A stretch of DNA of 42,335 bases from Gemmataceae bacterium (lineage in GTDB: Bacteria; Planctomycetota; Planctomycetia; Gemmatales; Gemmataceae). The first letter of the stretch is position 1. Every line of letters begins with the position of its first letter. Below are positions 15,512 through 24,020 of the stretch, piece by piece. Location of the stretch: positions 1 through 42,335 of the forward strand of contig JAQGHQ010000200.1 of the NCBI GenBank assembly GCA_028288765.1. Direction: 5' to 3'. A model generated the notes under the pieces. It was not told the origin of the DNA and did no database searches. It saw nothing but the letters and a program-made list of their open reading frames with translations. The translations under genes and the position numbers were made by a program.

Positions 15512-18028
15512 ATGTTCCGGCTGCTTCTCCTGACGGGCCTGGCCGCCGCCATCGGGGTGGTGGTGATGATCCCCGCCCCCGCGGCGGCCGTCCAGCCTCC
15601 CCCCGCCCCGTCGAAGCCGGACGAGGACCTGGTCAACAAGGTCCGCGTCGCGATCCGCAGCGGGGTCAAATACCTCACCGGCAAGCAGAAGGCGGGGGGT
15701 GACTGGGAGGGACTCGTCCTCAACTTCCTGGCCGACATGGAGGGCGGGGCGACGGCCCTCGTCACCCTCGCCCTGCTGAACTGCGGCGAGAAGCCGGACG
15801 ACCCGGTGGTCGCCAAGGCCCTCACCTACCTGCGGAAACTCGAGCCGCGGAAGACCTACGTCGTCGGGCTCCAGAACATGGTGTTCGCCGAGGCCCGGGA
15901 GCCGAAGGACCTGGTCATCATCCAGCGCAACGCCGACTGGCTGATCGACCGGGCGATCGGGTACGGCGGCGGGGCCGGCCAGCTCGGCGGGTGGAGCTAC
16001 CCCGGGAACACCGTCGCCGACAACTCGAACACCCAGTACGCCCTCCTGGGGCTGTACGCCGCCAAGCAGGCCGGCGCGCGGATCGAGGACCGGCACTGGA
16101 AGGCGATCCAAGAGTACTACACCCGGACGCAGGCGAAACCGACCCCCACTACCGGGTTCTGGAAGTACCACAACGCCAACTACGACAACTCGGCGAGCTT
16201 CACCATGAGCGTGGCCGGGGTGTGCGGACTGGTGATCGCCGGGATGGGGCTCGACCAGAGCGGCCAGCAGCTCGACCCGGCCACCGGGGTGGCCGCGAAC
16301 TGCGGGGTTTACGACGAGAACGACGCGGTCGCCCGGGGGATGAACTGGATCGGGGCGAACTTCTCGTTCGAGCAGGGCAAATCGATCTACTACAACGTGT
16401 ACGGGATCGAACGGCTCGGCCGGCTGAGCGGCCAGCGGTTCATCGGCAAGTACGACTGGTACCGCGAAGGGTGTACGTTCCTGATCGCCGACCAGGACCC
16501 GCAGACGGGGTCGTTCGGGGTCAAGCACAAGGGGATCGACGGGGCGGAGGTCCTCTCGACCGCGTTCGCGCTGCTCTTCCTGTCCAAGGGCCGCACCCCC
16601 GTGCTCGTCAGCAAGTTCGCCTGGGGCGACTTCCAGGACCGCGGGAACGGGTCGTTCCGCGAGGTCAATGCCACCCCGGCCGGGGCGGTGAACTGGAACC
16701 GGAAGCACAACGACGCCCGCCACCTCGTCACGTTCGCCAGCCGGGAGCTGTTCAAGGGCGTCCCGCTGTCATGGCAGGTCTACGACGTCCGCCGCCAGAA
16801 CATCGACACGGACGAGAAGATCCTGGCCGAGGTCGGGGTCCTGCTCCAGTCCCCGGTGCTCTACCTCAACGGCCACGGCAAGCTCCCGTTCGTCGGGCTC
16901 CCCGGCGAGGGGTTGAGCACCCAGGAAAAGATCCTCCAGAAGTACGTCGACGAGGGCGGGTTCATCCTGGCCGAGGCGTGCTGCGGGGACGAAGAATTCA
17001 CGGGGTCGTTCCGGACGCTCATGAAACGGATCTTCCCGAGTAACGACCTCCGCCGGCTGCCGGACACCCACGCCGTCTGGACCGCGTTCTACCGCGACGA
17101 GGGGCTCGCCCAGTTCGCCGGCCTGGAGGGGCTGGAGAAGGGATGCCGGACGGTCGTGGTGTTCAGCCCGAAGCCGCTGGCCGGGTACTGGGAAGAAGAC
17201 CGGTTCATGCCCGCCCCCGGGAAGCCGGCCGCGAAGCCGGGCGACCCGACCTACCGCGGCGAGATGGCTTACAAACTGGCCGGGAACGTGATCGCCTACG
17301 CGACCGGACTCGAGCTCCCAAAACCCAAACTGACCACCGCCAAGCTGGTCGACCCGAACGCCCCGGAACGGGGCGTCCTCCGCGGGCATTTCGCCGCCGC
17401 CCAGCTCAAGGTCGGCGGGGACGCCGAGCCGGCCCCGGCCGCGATGCGGAACCTGATGGCCTACCTGCGGGACACCTACCGCCTGGACGTGACACTGAAG
17501 AAAGAACTTCTGTTCCCCGGCGACGAGACGCTGTTCAAGTTCAAGTTCATGTACCTGCACGGGCGGAAGGCGCTCAACCTGGACGGGAACGACGTCGAGA
17601 ACCTGAAGAGCAACCTCCAGACCGGCGGGCTCCTGTTCGCCGACGCGGGGTGCAACGGGTTCGCGGCCTGGCAGACCTTCGACGCCTCGTTCCGGGCGAT
17701 GTGCAAGAAGCTGTACCCGGACAGCCCACTCCAGGTGATCCCGGCGACCGACCCGCTCTTGTCGGGGAAGATGAACGGCGGGACGGCGCTCACCACCGTC
17801 CGGTGCCGGCGGGAGCGGGCGGACGGGAAGGGGCCCGAGGCCGAGATGCGGAACTACGCCCCGTACCTGGAAGGCATCAAGATCGACGGCCGGTGGGTGA
17901 TCGTGTACAGCAAGTACGACGTCGGGTGCGCCCTGGAGGGGCACAAGGCGTCGGACTGCATGGGGCACGACAAGGAGAGCGCGCTGCGACTGGCCGCGGC
18001 GGTGGCGCTGTACTCACTCAAGCGGTGA
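15512..18028 (+). CDS. Exported protein with terpene-cyclase-like helical region and two DUF4159 domains
   Basis: 838 residues with a signal peptide (MFRLLLLTGLAAAIGVVVM, cleavage probably near PAAAVQ). Residues about 40-370 resemble the alpha/alpha toroid repeats of squalene cyclases and prenyltransferases: VRVAIRSGVKYLTGKQ, WEGLVLNFLADMEGG, WSYPG, DNSNTQYALLGLYAAKQAG, DPQTGSFG and STAFALLFLSKG. Two DUF4159 domains follow, about 395-585 (SWQVYDVRR, VLYLNGHGKLPF, GGFILAEACCGDEEF) and about 615-835 (FKFMYLHGRKAL, GGLLFADAGCNGF). DUF4159 has a flavodoxin-like/glutamine-amidotransferase-like look and is common in planctomycetes; its role is unknown. The cyclase region lacks an obvious DxDD acid motif, so a structural role is as likely as catalysis. 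It is bounded by related palindromic repeats. Confidence 0.83.
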   Translation: MFRLLLLTGLAAAIGVVVMIPAPAAAVQPPPAPSKPDEDLVNKVRVAIRSGVKYLTGKQKAGGDWEGLVLNFLADMEGGATALVTLALLNCGEKPDDPVVAKALTYLRKLEPRKTYVVGLQNMVFAEAREPKDLVIIQRNADWLIDRAIGYGGGAGQLGGWSYPGNTVADNSNTQYALLGLYAAKQAGARIEDRHWKAIQEYYTRTQAKPTPTTGFWKYHNANYDNSASFTMSVAGVCGLVIAGMGLDQSGQQLDPATGVAANCGVYDENDAVARGMNWIGANFSFEQGKSIYYNVYGIERLGRLSGQRFIGKYDWYREGCTFLIADQDPQTGSFGVKHKGIDGAEVLSTAFALLFLSKGRTPVLVSKFAWGDFQDRGNGSFREVNATPAGAVNWNRKHNDARHLVTFASRELFKGVPLSWQVYDVRRQNIDTDEKILAEVGVLLQSPVLYLNGHGKLPFVGLPGEGLSTQEKILQKYVDEGGFILAEACCGDEEFTGSFRTLMKRIFPSNDLRRLPDTHAVWTAFYRDEGLAQFAGLEGLEKGCRTVVVFSPKPLAGYWEEDRFMPAPGKPAAKPGDPTYRGEMAYKLAGNVIAYATGLELPKPKLTTAKLVDPNAPERGVLRGHFAAAQLKVGGDAEPAPAAMRNLMAYLRDTYRLDVTLKKELLFPGDETLFKFKFMYLHGRKALNLDGNDVENLKSNLQTGGLLFADAGCNGFAAWQTFDASFRAMCKKLYPDSPLQVIPATDPLLSGKMNGGTALTTVRCRRERADGKGPEAEMRNYAPYLEGIKIDGRWVIVYSKYDVGCALEGHKASDCMGHDKESALRLAAAVALYSLKR

Positions 18029-18044
18029 GGCTGGGTGGTTCTGA

Positions 18045-18121
18045 CCCTGGGAGCGCGGCCGTCTCGGCCGCTTTTTGGAGACGAAAGCAAAGAAGCGGCC
18101 GAGGCGGCCGCGCTCCCAGGG
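18045..18121. repeat. 77-bp inverted repeat between convergent genes
   Basis: CCCTGGGAGCGCGGCCGTCT and following bases (18045-18076) pair with 18091-18121 with one mismatch inside the GC-rich arm. The loop is about 14 bases. T-rich ends of the arms make it resemble a bidirectional terminator between the DUF4159 gene (ends 18028) and the minus-strand aspartyl protease gene (ends 18143). The arm sequence recurs at 15421-15450, so it is a dispersed repeat rather than a locus-specific terminator. Confidence 0.88.
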
Positions 18122-18142
18122 CAAGACGCGCGACCGCAGCTC

Positions 18143-19015
18143 TCACACCCCCTTGACCGGCTTGACCGACAGTTTCACCTCTTTGCCGTCCCGAGTCACG
18201 ACCACCACCGCCGCGCGGCCGGGCTTCACCAGGGTGGCCGCCAGGAACGTGTCGGAGATGTTGTCGGTCCACCGCCCGTCAATGGTCAGGACGCGGTCCC
18301 CGGCCTTGAGCCCGGCGGTCGCGGCCGGCCCGCCGGCGTGGACGTCCTTCACCACCACCCCGGCGTCCTCGTCGTCCTTCTCCTTGTCCACCACCAGCCC
18401 CCACACCGCCGCCGGGGCGAGGATCTTCGGGTCCTTGCTCTGGTTCTGGGCGTCCATCAGCTTGGCCATCAGCCCTTCCAGGTAGTCCCCGGGTACGTAC
18501 CCGTTCGGGACCAGCGTCAGTTCCTTCTTCTGGTAGTCGACCGTCATCTTGTACCGGGCGAAGAACGGGAAGCCGATGATCCCGTCGACCGGGCCGAGGA
18601 CCTCGGCGATCGCGGCCACGGTGGGGTGGTCCATGACCACCGTGGGTACCTTCTCCAGCTTCGCCGGGCCGACCTCCAGCGTCTTCATCTCGTGCTGGCC
18701 CATCGCCCCGAACATCCCGAACGACGGCTTCTTGGCCTTCGGGTCGAGCACCCCGGCGGCCTTCGCGATCTTGTTGTTGATGAGGTTCATCGGGGCCCCG
18801 GTGTCGAACACCAGCCGGTACGGCCCCTTCCCGTTGATCTTCACCTGCACGGCCATGTGCCGGGATGGGAGCAACTCGAACGGGACGACGACGGTTTTCC
18901 CGTCGGCCTTGTTCCCGGCGGCCTTTTCGGTCTTCTCCGCCGGTTTCTCCGCCGCCACCCCCGAGGGCACGGCGACCAGCCCGGCCAGCAGAACCAGTTT
19001 GAACGCGGCCCGCAT
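18143..19015 (-). CDS. Exported retropepsin-like aspartyl protease with PDZ domain
   Basis: 290 residues from MRAAFKLVLLAGLVAV, a signal peptide ending VAAEKP. The start lies 2 bp after the stop of the upstream paralogue, so translation is probably coupled. Residues about 45-170 form a single-lobed pepsin-like domain: MAVQVKINGKGPYRLVFDTG followed by APMNLIN gives the catalytic DTGA motif, and LGPVDGIIGFPFFARYKMTV is the hydrophobic-hydrophobic-Gly turn. Residues about 215-285 are a PDZ domain (GVVVKDVHAGGPAATAGLKA, then GDRVLTIDG). Such proteases work as dimers like retropepsins. Periplasmic proteolysis or peptide binding is inferred; the substrate is unknown. Confidence 0.83.
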   Translation of the reverse strand: MRAAFKLVLLAGLVAVPSGVAAEKPAEKTEKAAGNKADGKTVVVPFELLPSRHMAVQVKINGKGPYRLVFDTGAPMNLINNKIAKAAGVLDPKAKKPSFGMFGAMGQHEMKTLEVGPAKLEKVPTVVMDHPTVAAIAEVLGPVDGIIGFPFFARYKMTVDYQKKELTLVPNGYVPGDYLEGLMAKLMDAQNQSKDPKILAPAAVWGLVVDKEKDDEDAGVVVKDVHAGGPAATAGLKAGDRVLTIDGRWTDNISDTFLAATLVKPGRAAVVVVTRDGKEVKLSVKPVKGV

Positions 19016-19017
19016 GG

Positions 19018-19896
19018 TCACAGCCCCCTCCCGAGTTCGACGGTGAGGTCTTCGGTCTTCTCTCCCCGCCGGACCGTGACCTTGAGCTTCACCCCCACCC
19101 CCGCCTTCACCAGCGCCCGGGCCAGGTCCCTGGCGTCGTCGACCCCGACGTTCTTCACGGCCTCGATCTTGTCGCCGGCCTTGATCCCGGCCTTCTCGCC
19201 CGGGCTCCCGGAAAGCACCTTCCGGACCACCACCCCGTCCGCGTCGTCGAACTCGATCCCGACGAATCCCCGCGGGATGGTCTGGAAGTTCGGCTTGATC
19301 CCCATCAAACTCGCCATCATCTTCATCAGCGGGCCGATCGCGTCGAGCCCGCCCTGACCCTTTCCGCCGCCGAGCGGGACGAGGGCCGGGGGGTCGAACC
19401 CGGGGATCGGCTCGAACGCGAGCTTGTCCGCGGTGAAGTCGTACTGGACGCGGTACTTGGCGAGGACGTTGTACCCGACCACCCCGTGCAGTTCGACCCC
19501 GGCGAGGCCCATCCCGTTCATCCCTTCGAGCTGGAACAGGTCTTCCACCCGGGCCCGCGGCTTGTCGACCACGACCCCGCCCTCGAGCTCGAACCGGTCG
19601 AGGTTGGCCCACCCCTTCTCGTCGGTCTCGGCCTTCGCCTTCTTCGCCACCGCCTTCGTGATGAACACCGCCGGCGCGCCGGTGTCGAGGATCAGGTTGA
19701 ACGGGCCTTTCCCGTTGATCTTCACCCGCACGAGGACGTGCTTGGTGTCGGTCAGCCGGTATGGCACTTCAAACCGGTCCGGCTTGCCGACCGCCGGTTT
19801 GGGGTCGGGATTCGGTCCCGGTTTGGTGTCGGCCGCGGCGGCGGTCGCGGCCGCCAACAGCCCGCACGCCAGCGCGGGCGCGGATCGCCATCTCAT
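19018..19896 (-). CDS. Exported retropepsin-like aspartyl protease with PDZ domain, upstream paralogue
   Basis: 292 residues with signal peptide (MRWRSAPALACGLLAAATAAAA). Domain order matches its downstream neighbour: HVLVRVKINGKGPFNLILDT then GAPAVFITKAV (catalytic DTGA), a GVVGYNVLAKYRVQYDF turn, and a C-terminal PDZ (GVVVRKVLSGSPGEKAGIKA, GDKIEAV). The two genes are therefore tandem duplicates with divergent middles. A Gly-rich linker GGGKGQGGLD separates the lobes here. The conserved Asp and Gly of the active site are present, so activity is plausible. The upstream gap of 357 bp should hold the promoter for the pair. Confidence 0.83.
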   Translation of the reverse strand: MRWRSAPALACGLLAAATAAAADTKPGPNPDPKPAVGKPDRFEVPYRLTDTKHVLVRVKINGKGPFNLILDTGAPAVFITKAVAKKAKAETDEKGWANLDRFELEGGVVVDKPRARVEDLFQLEGMNGMGLAGVELHGVVGYNVLAKYRVQYDFTADKLAFEPIPGFDPPALVPLGGGKGQGGLDAIGPLMKMMASLMGIKPNFQTIPRGFVGIEFDDADGVVVRKVLSGSPGEKAGIKAGDKIEAVKNVGVDDARDLARALVKAGVGVKLKVTVRRGEKTEDLTVELGRGL

Positions 19897-20253
19897 TGCG
19901 GATGTCCTCGCGGGTCGGGATCGGGCCGCGGCCGGGGTCGGACCTGGCGCAGTGCCCGGACGTTAGGGATTCTACCCCGAAACCGCCTGGATGGGGCTTT
20001 GGCCCGAATCCAAAATCCGCAACCCGGAATCTGAAATAAGCCCGAATCCCAAAATCCGAATAATGAATCAATACTTTCGCCGGCTTGCATTTCGGTTTTC
20101 GGGATCGAGATTATGTCGGCGTTCGGCGTTCGCGTTTCGATTCGGGAGGCGAAGCCCTCGGGATGGGGTGACCGGGGGAGGGACCGGTCTTGACCCGGCC
20201 GCGGGAGGACGGAAGATCAACTTTGTCACCCCTCTTGTGCCCGGGAGCTGCCG
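19897..20253. other. Intergenic gap with degenerate AATCC-type repeats
   Basis: A divergent gap between the aspartyl protease pair and the large membrane-protein gene. Bases 20004-20070 hold loosely periodic units (AATCCAAAATCCGC, CCGGAATCTGAAAT, GAATCCCAAAATCCG) that resemble the heptamer repeat in purL. The rest, including 20100-20240, shows no gene or clear promoter. Confidence 0.6.
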
Positions 20254-23200
20254 TTGACCGTCCATGCCCTTGAACCCGCCCTGCGGACGGTCGAACCGGC
20301 CGCCCGTCTCGTTTCGGAGCGACACCTGAGGAAGGTCCTGCTCTACCTGCACGACCACGGCCGCCCCGTCGCCCTCAACCCCGACCTGCCATTCTGGGCG
20401 GCCCGGGAGGACCTCCTGGCCGCGGACGTTCTCCCCCCGGAGGTCCTCGCCGCCGACCAGCCCCGGTACCTCCTCCTGACCTCCCCGGCCGACCGGCAGC
20501 TCGACACCCTTCCCCCGGGAGACCAGCTCCGGGCTTACTGGCGGCTCCTCCTCCGGGCGGAGGTCATGGCGGCGGTCGACCGGAGGCTCGCGGCCGGGTC
20601 GCTCACCCCGGCGGCATGTGCCGACCGGCTCGACCGGTTCGGCCCGGCCGCGGTCCGGGAAATCCAGTGCGTCCTTGAAACCGACGGCCTCGTCGACCCG
20701 GCAGCGGATCGGGCCGCGGTCTTCCGCGTGTTCGCCGCCGTTTATCTCGACCTGCACGCCTTTGCCCCGGCCCTGGCCCGGGACTTCTTCCCGAGCCTGC
20801 CGCCCGCGGACGTTGTCGCCGCGACCCTCGCCGAGGACGTGGACCCGCCTGCCGTGCTCGCCCGTACCCGCCCCGCCGGGGCGTCCGACCCGGGCCCCGA
20901 GATCCTGCCCTGTGAACGCCCGGGGGCCGTCCCACCCGTCCCCCCTCCGGCCGGTGTCGGGCGGGGCAGCCTGCTCGTCCGGGCGGCGGACGCCGAGAAG
21001 AAGGAGAACTTCGTCCGGGCGGCGATCCTCTCCGCCCAGGCGGCCGGCGCGGGCGACCACCTGGCCCGGGCCGCCGCCGCCGCCGCGCTCGGGAAGCTCG
21101 TGCGCGACCTCGCCGGCGTGCTGAAATGGGACGACGCGACGGCGCGCGAGTGGCGGGAGGCACTGGCGCCGCTCCTGGCTTCGGCCGCGGTCGGCTACTG
21201 GCCCCGGGCGGCCCGGTGTCTGTACGAACTGCAAAAGATCTCCGGCGAACTGTCACGCGAGGTTTACGCCGTCGATCTGATCGAATACGTCCGCACGCTG
21301 GGCCGCCGGGCGGTGAAACGGCCGCTCCCCCACGCCAGGGACGTGATGCTGCTGAAGCGCTTGCGGGCGGCCCACAAACAGCTCCTCCGGAGCGGGCTCG
21401 GGGAGCGGGCGCAGGCCCGCCTGGACCAGCTGTTCCACGACCAGATGCACGGCGTGGAGCGCGCCGTCCGCGCGGCCCTCACCCCGGTGGTCGCCGCCGC
21501 GCTCGCGGGGAGCGGGTTCCGGCCGGAGAACCGGGTGGAAGAAATCGCCCGCGACAAGGTCGTGGCGGAACTGCTCGACCGGGCGTGCGAGCGCGGCTAC
21601 CTGCGGATCGGGGATTTGCGGGACGCGATCGCCCGGAACCAGTTGAAGATGCCGGACCTCGCCGGGCCGGGCGAACTCGTCGTCGGCGACCCGCTCCTCC
21701 GGGCCGACACCCGGCTGGCCTACGACCTCGACGGGGTGTACCGCCGCGGCGAGGTTTACCTCCGCGCCCTCCAGCGGGGCAGCTCGGTCTTCTTCGGCAC
21801 GCGCGTCGGTCGACTCCTGACGCTGTACGCGATCGCCCCGTTCCTGGCCGCGTTCCTCACCCTGATGGCCCTGGAGGAGCTCCGCCACATCGGCGGGAAA
21901 GTGTACTCGTTCGCGTCGACCCTTCTCACCCCGCCGCCGGCCCCGGTCCCCAGGCCGCCTTTGCCCCCTCCGGAGGCGCGCGGGAGGGAGCTGGCCCAGG
22001 AGGTAGAGCTGGGATTTGATGAAGAGACTGATCAGGAAGTCTGGATCGTGAAGAAGGCGGAGCAGGCGGCCACCCTGGGTAAGGAAGTGGTCACCTCGTC
22101 GGCCGCCGCCCCGCCGTCCCCGGAGGGCCACCACCACTCAGTCCTGATCGCGTGGCCGACCGTTGTCGGGCTCGGCGTGTTCCTCCTGTTCGTCTTCCAC
22201 GTTCCCCCGTTCCGCCGGGCCGTTCTGACGGTCGTTCGGGCCGTCTGGCGGGTGGTCCGGGCCGTCCTGTGGGACCTCCCCCGTGCCCTCCTGCGGTCGC
22301 CGGTTGTGGTGCGTGTGTGGTACAGCCCGCCGGCCCGGTACGTGAGCCGTCACCTCGGCGGGGCGATTGTGTTCACGGTGGTCGTCGTCGCGCTCCTGTG
22401 GTTCCTCGGGATGACCCCCCTCCTCCTGCTCGAGTGGGGCGGGTTCGAGTTCGTGGTGGCGGCGGTCATTCTCAACACCCCGTGGGGGTGGGTCGTTCAG
22501 GAACGGCTCGCGACCAAGATCGCGCAGGGGTGGCGGGTGGTCCGGGTGAACCTCCTGCCGGGGCTGGTCGCGGTCATCGTCGACTGGTTCCGCCGGCTCG
22601 CCAACTGGGTCGAGCGGCGGCTGTACGCGGTGGACGAGTGGCTGCGGTTCCGGGGCGGGGACTCGCACAGCTCGTTCGTGCTGAAGGCCGTGCTCGGGCT
22701 GCTCTGGTTCCCGGTCGCCTACGTCGCCCGGTTCGCGTTTTACCTCCTGATCGAGCCGCAGATCAACCCGGTGAAGCACTTCCCGGTGGTCACCGTGTCG
22801 CACAAGGTCATCCTCCCGATGACCCCGAGCCTCGCCACCGCCCTGGGGGTCTCCGACGCGACGGCGGCGGGGCTCCTCGCGTGTATCCCCGGGGTCTTCG
22901 GGTTTATCGCCTGGGAACTGGGGGCGAATTGGCGGCTGTACCGGGGGAACCGCCCGGACCGGCTCCGGCCGGTGGTCATCGGGTCGCACGGGGAGTCGAT
23001 GCGCGGGCTGCTCCGGCCCGGGTTCCACTCGGGGACGGTCCCCCGGCTGTACCGGAAACTGCGGGCCGCGGGCCTCCGCGGGGACCGCGCGGCGGCCACC
23101 CGATACCACCACGACCTCGATCACACGAGGGAAGCGGTCCGGATGTTCGTCGAGCGCGAGCTGATCGCCCGGCTGGACCGCGCCACCAGCTGGGGCGGGC

Positions 23201-23568
23201 TGCGGATCTCGGTCGCGGCCGTCCGGTTCGGGTGTCAGCGGGTGGTGATCGAAGTCGCCGCCCCGGCCCTCGGCCGGGACCCGTTCAGCCTCGGGTTCGA
23301 GAACCGTGCCGGGCGGGTCGGGACGATGGTCGTGCAAGCCGGCTGGTTCGACAAACTCACGGCCGGGCAACGGGCCACCCTTCTCGCCGCGGTGCGCGGG
23401 CTCCTGGACATGGCCGCGGCGGATTGGTTCGAGGAATGCGAGCGGGTCTCCGACCCGGCCGACGGGAGGGGACCCGCCACGTGCGGGAGCTACCCCGAGC
23501 TATTACGGTCATACACGTGGGCGGAGTGGGTGTCCCGGTGGGAAGAGATCGCACCGGCAGCGAAGTAA
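20254..23568 (+). CDS. Large multi-spanning membrane protein of unknown function
   Basis: 1104 residues from TTG at 20254, with GGGAG at 20243-20247 as ribosome site. I do not recognise the family. Residues 1-515 are soluble, Ala/Arg/Leu-rich and probably helical. A first hydrophobic stretch lies at about 520-540 (YAIAPFLAAFLTLMALEEL), followed by a Pro-rich then acidic linker (about 555-625). Further membrane segments are near 629-649, 702-742 (AIVFTVVVVALLWFLG), 766-780, 810-836 and 867-890 (GLLACIPGVFGFIAWELG). Between them are amphipathic Arg/Trp-rich helices (AVLTVVRAVWRVVRAVLWDL). The last 200 residues are soluble with a conserved-looking WGGLRISVAAVRFG. It stands alone, 450 bp upstream of the VWA-PP2C-kinase triad; a functional link is possible but unsupported. 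Confidence 0.72.
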   Translation: MTVHALEPALRTVEPAARLVSERHLRKVLLYLHDHGRPVALNPDLPFWAAREDLLAADVLPPEVLAADQPRYLLLTSPADRQLDTLPPGDQLRAYWRLLLRAEVMAAVDRRLAAGSLTPAACADRLDRFGPAAVREIQCVLETDGLVDPAADRAAVFRVFAAVYLDLHAFAPALARDFFPSLPPADVVAATLAEDVDPPAVLARTRPAGASDPGPEILPCERPGAVPPVPPPAGVGRGSLLVRAADAEKKENFVRAAILSAQAAGAGDHLARAAAAAALGKLVRDLAGVLKWDDATAREWREALAPLLASAAVGYWPRAARCLYELQKISGELSREVYAVDLIEYVRTLGRRAVKRPLPHARDVMLLKRLRAAHKQLLRSGLGERAQARLDQLFHDQMHGVERAVRAALTPVVAAALAGSGFRPENRVEEIARDKVVAELLDRACERGYLRIGDLRDAIARNQLKMPDLAGPGELVVGDPLLRADTRLAYDLDGVYRRGEVYLRALQRGSSVFFGTRVGRLLTLYAIAPFLAAFLTLMALEELRHIGGKVYSFASTLLTPPPAPVPRPPLPPPEARGRELAQEVELGFDEETDQEVWIVKKAEQAATLGKEVVTSSAAAPPSPEGHHHSVLIAWPTVVGLGVFLLFVFHVPPFRRAVLTVVRAVWRVVRAVLWDLPRALLRSPVVVRVWYSPPARYVSRHLGGAIVFTVVVVALLWFLGMTPLLLLEWGGFEFVVAAVILNTPWGWVVQERLATKIAQGWRVVRVNLLPGLVAVIVDWFRRLANWVERRLYAVDEWLRFRGGDSHSSFVLKAVLGLLWFPVAYVARFAFYLLIEPQINPVKHFPVVTVSHKVILPMTPSLATALGVSDATAAGLLACIPGVFGFIAWELGANWRLYRGNRPDRLRPVVIGSHGESMRGLLRPGFHSGTVPRLYRKLRAAGLRGDRAAATRYHHDLDHTREAVRMFVERELIARLDRATSWGGLRISVAAVRFGCQRVVIEVAAPALGRDPFSLGFENRAGRVGTMVVQAGWFDKLTAGQRATLLAAVRGLLDMAAADWFEECERVSDPADGRGPATCGSYPELLRSYTWAEWVSRWEEIAPAAK

Positions 23569-24020
23569 CGGACGAGGACCACGCAATTCTCGACATTCCC
23601 GGATGATGAGGTCTGTGGGAGGTCGAGTCGGGATTCTCATTTGCCGGCTGCAGTCCGCCCAGCGGGTCTTTGCAAACCGGAAATAATCATTACGCTGACA
23701 TTCGACCGAAGCGAGTCTGCCCGGGTCTCTCTGACGAGGACAACGGAAGTACAAGATATGAAATGAGGTAGGATAGTCCTGAACGGGCACCGGGCCCGCT
23801 CCGGTTGTAACGCGAGTGTCACTCTCGTGTTGACCGCTGGTACTCCTCGCCCGGATCGTGTATTAAAGCGTGATGTTCTGCCGTGGCGGTCTTCGTGTAC
23901 CGTCCCTGCCCGCCTCTCCTCGACCCCCGAGACGGCCGTGAGGTCGGTGGCGCCGGCCGGTCCGTCCTCCGCCCGGCGCGGCCGGGAGAAGCGGCCCGAC
24001 CAAAAATACGCCCAACACCC
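23569..24020. other. 452-bp gap before the triad, no gene seen
   Basis: The base composition is less GC-biased than in the neighbours. An imperfect palindrome lies at 23809-23831 (ACGCGAGTG, T, CACTCTCGTGT), which could be an operator or a weak hairpin. No T-run terminator, strong promoter or plausible small gene was found; a frame open into this region from the VWA gene lacks family resemblance. Confidence 0.45.

Noticed and set aside
20068..21234. 388-residue open frame on the minus strand
   Set aside because: It is antisense to the start of the membrane-protein gene, has Arg/Gly-rich composition and no motif, and no ribosome site; a coding shadow.
23883..24020. Upstream start for the VWA protein
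   Set aside because: The added residues are Pro/Arg-rich and unrelated to VWA proteins, and ATG 24021 gives the standard domain start.
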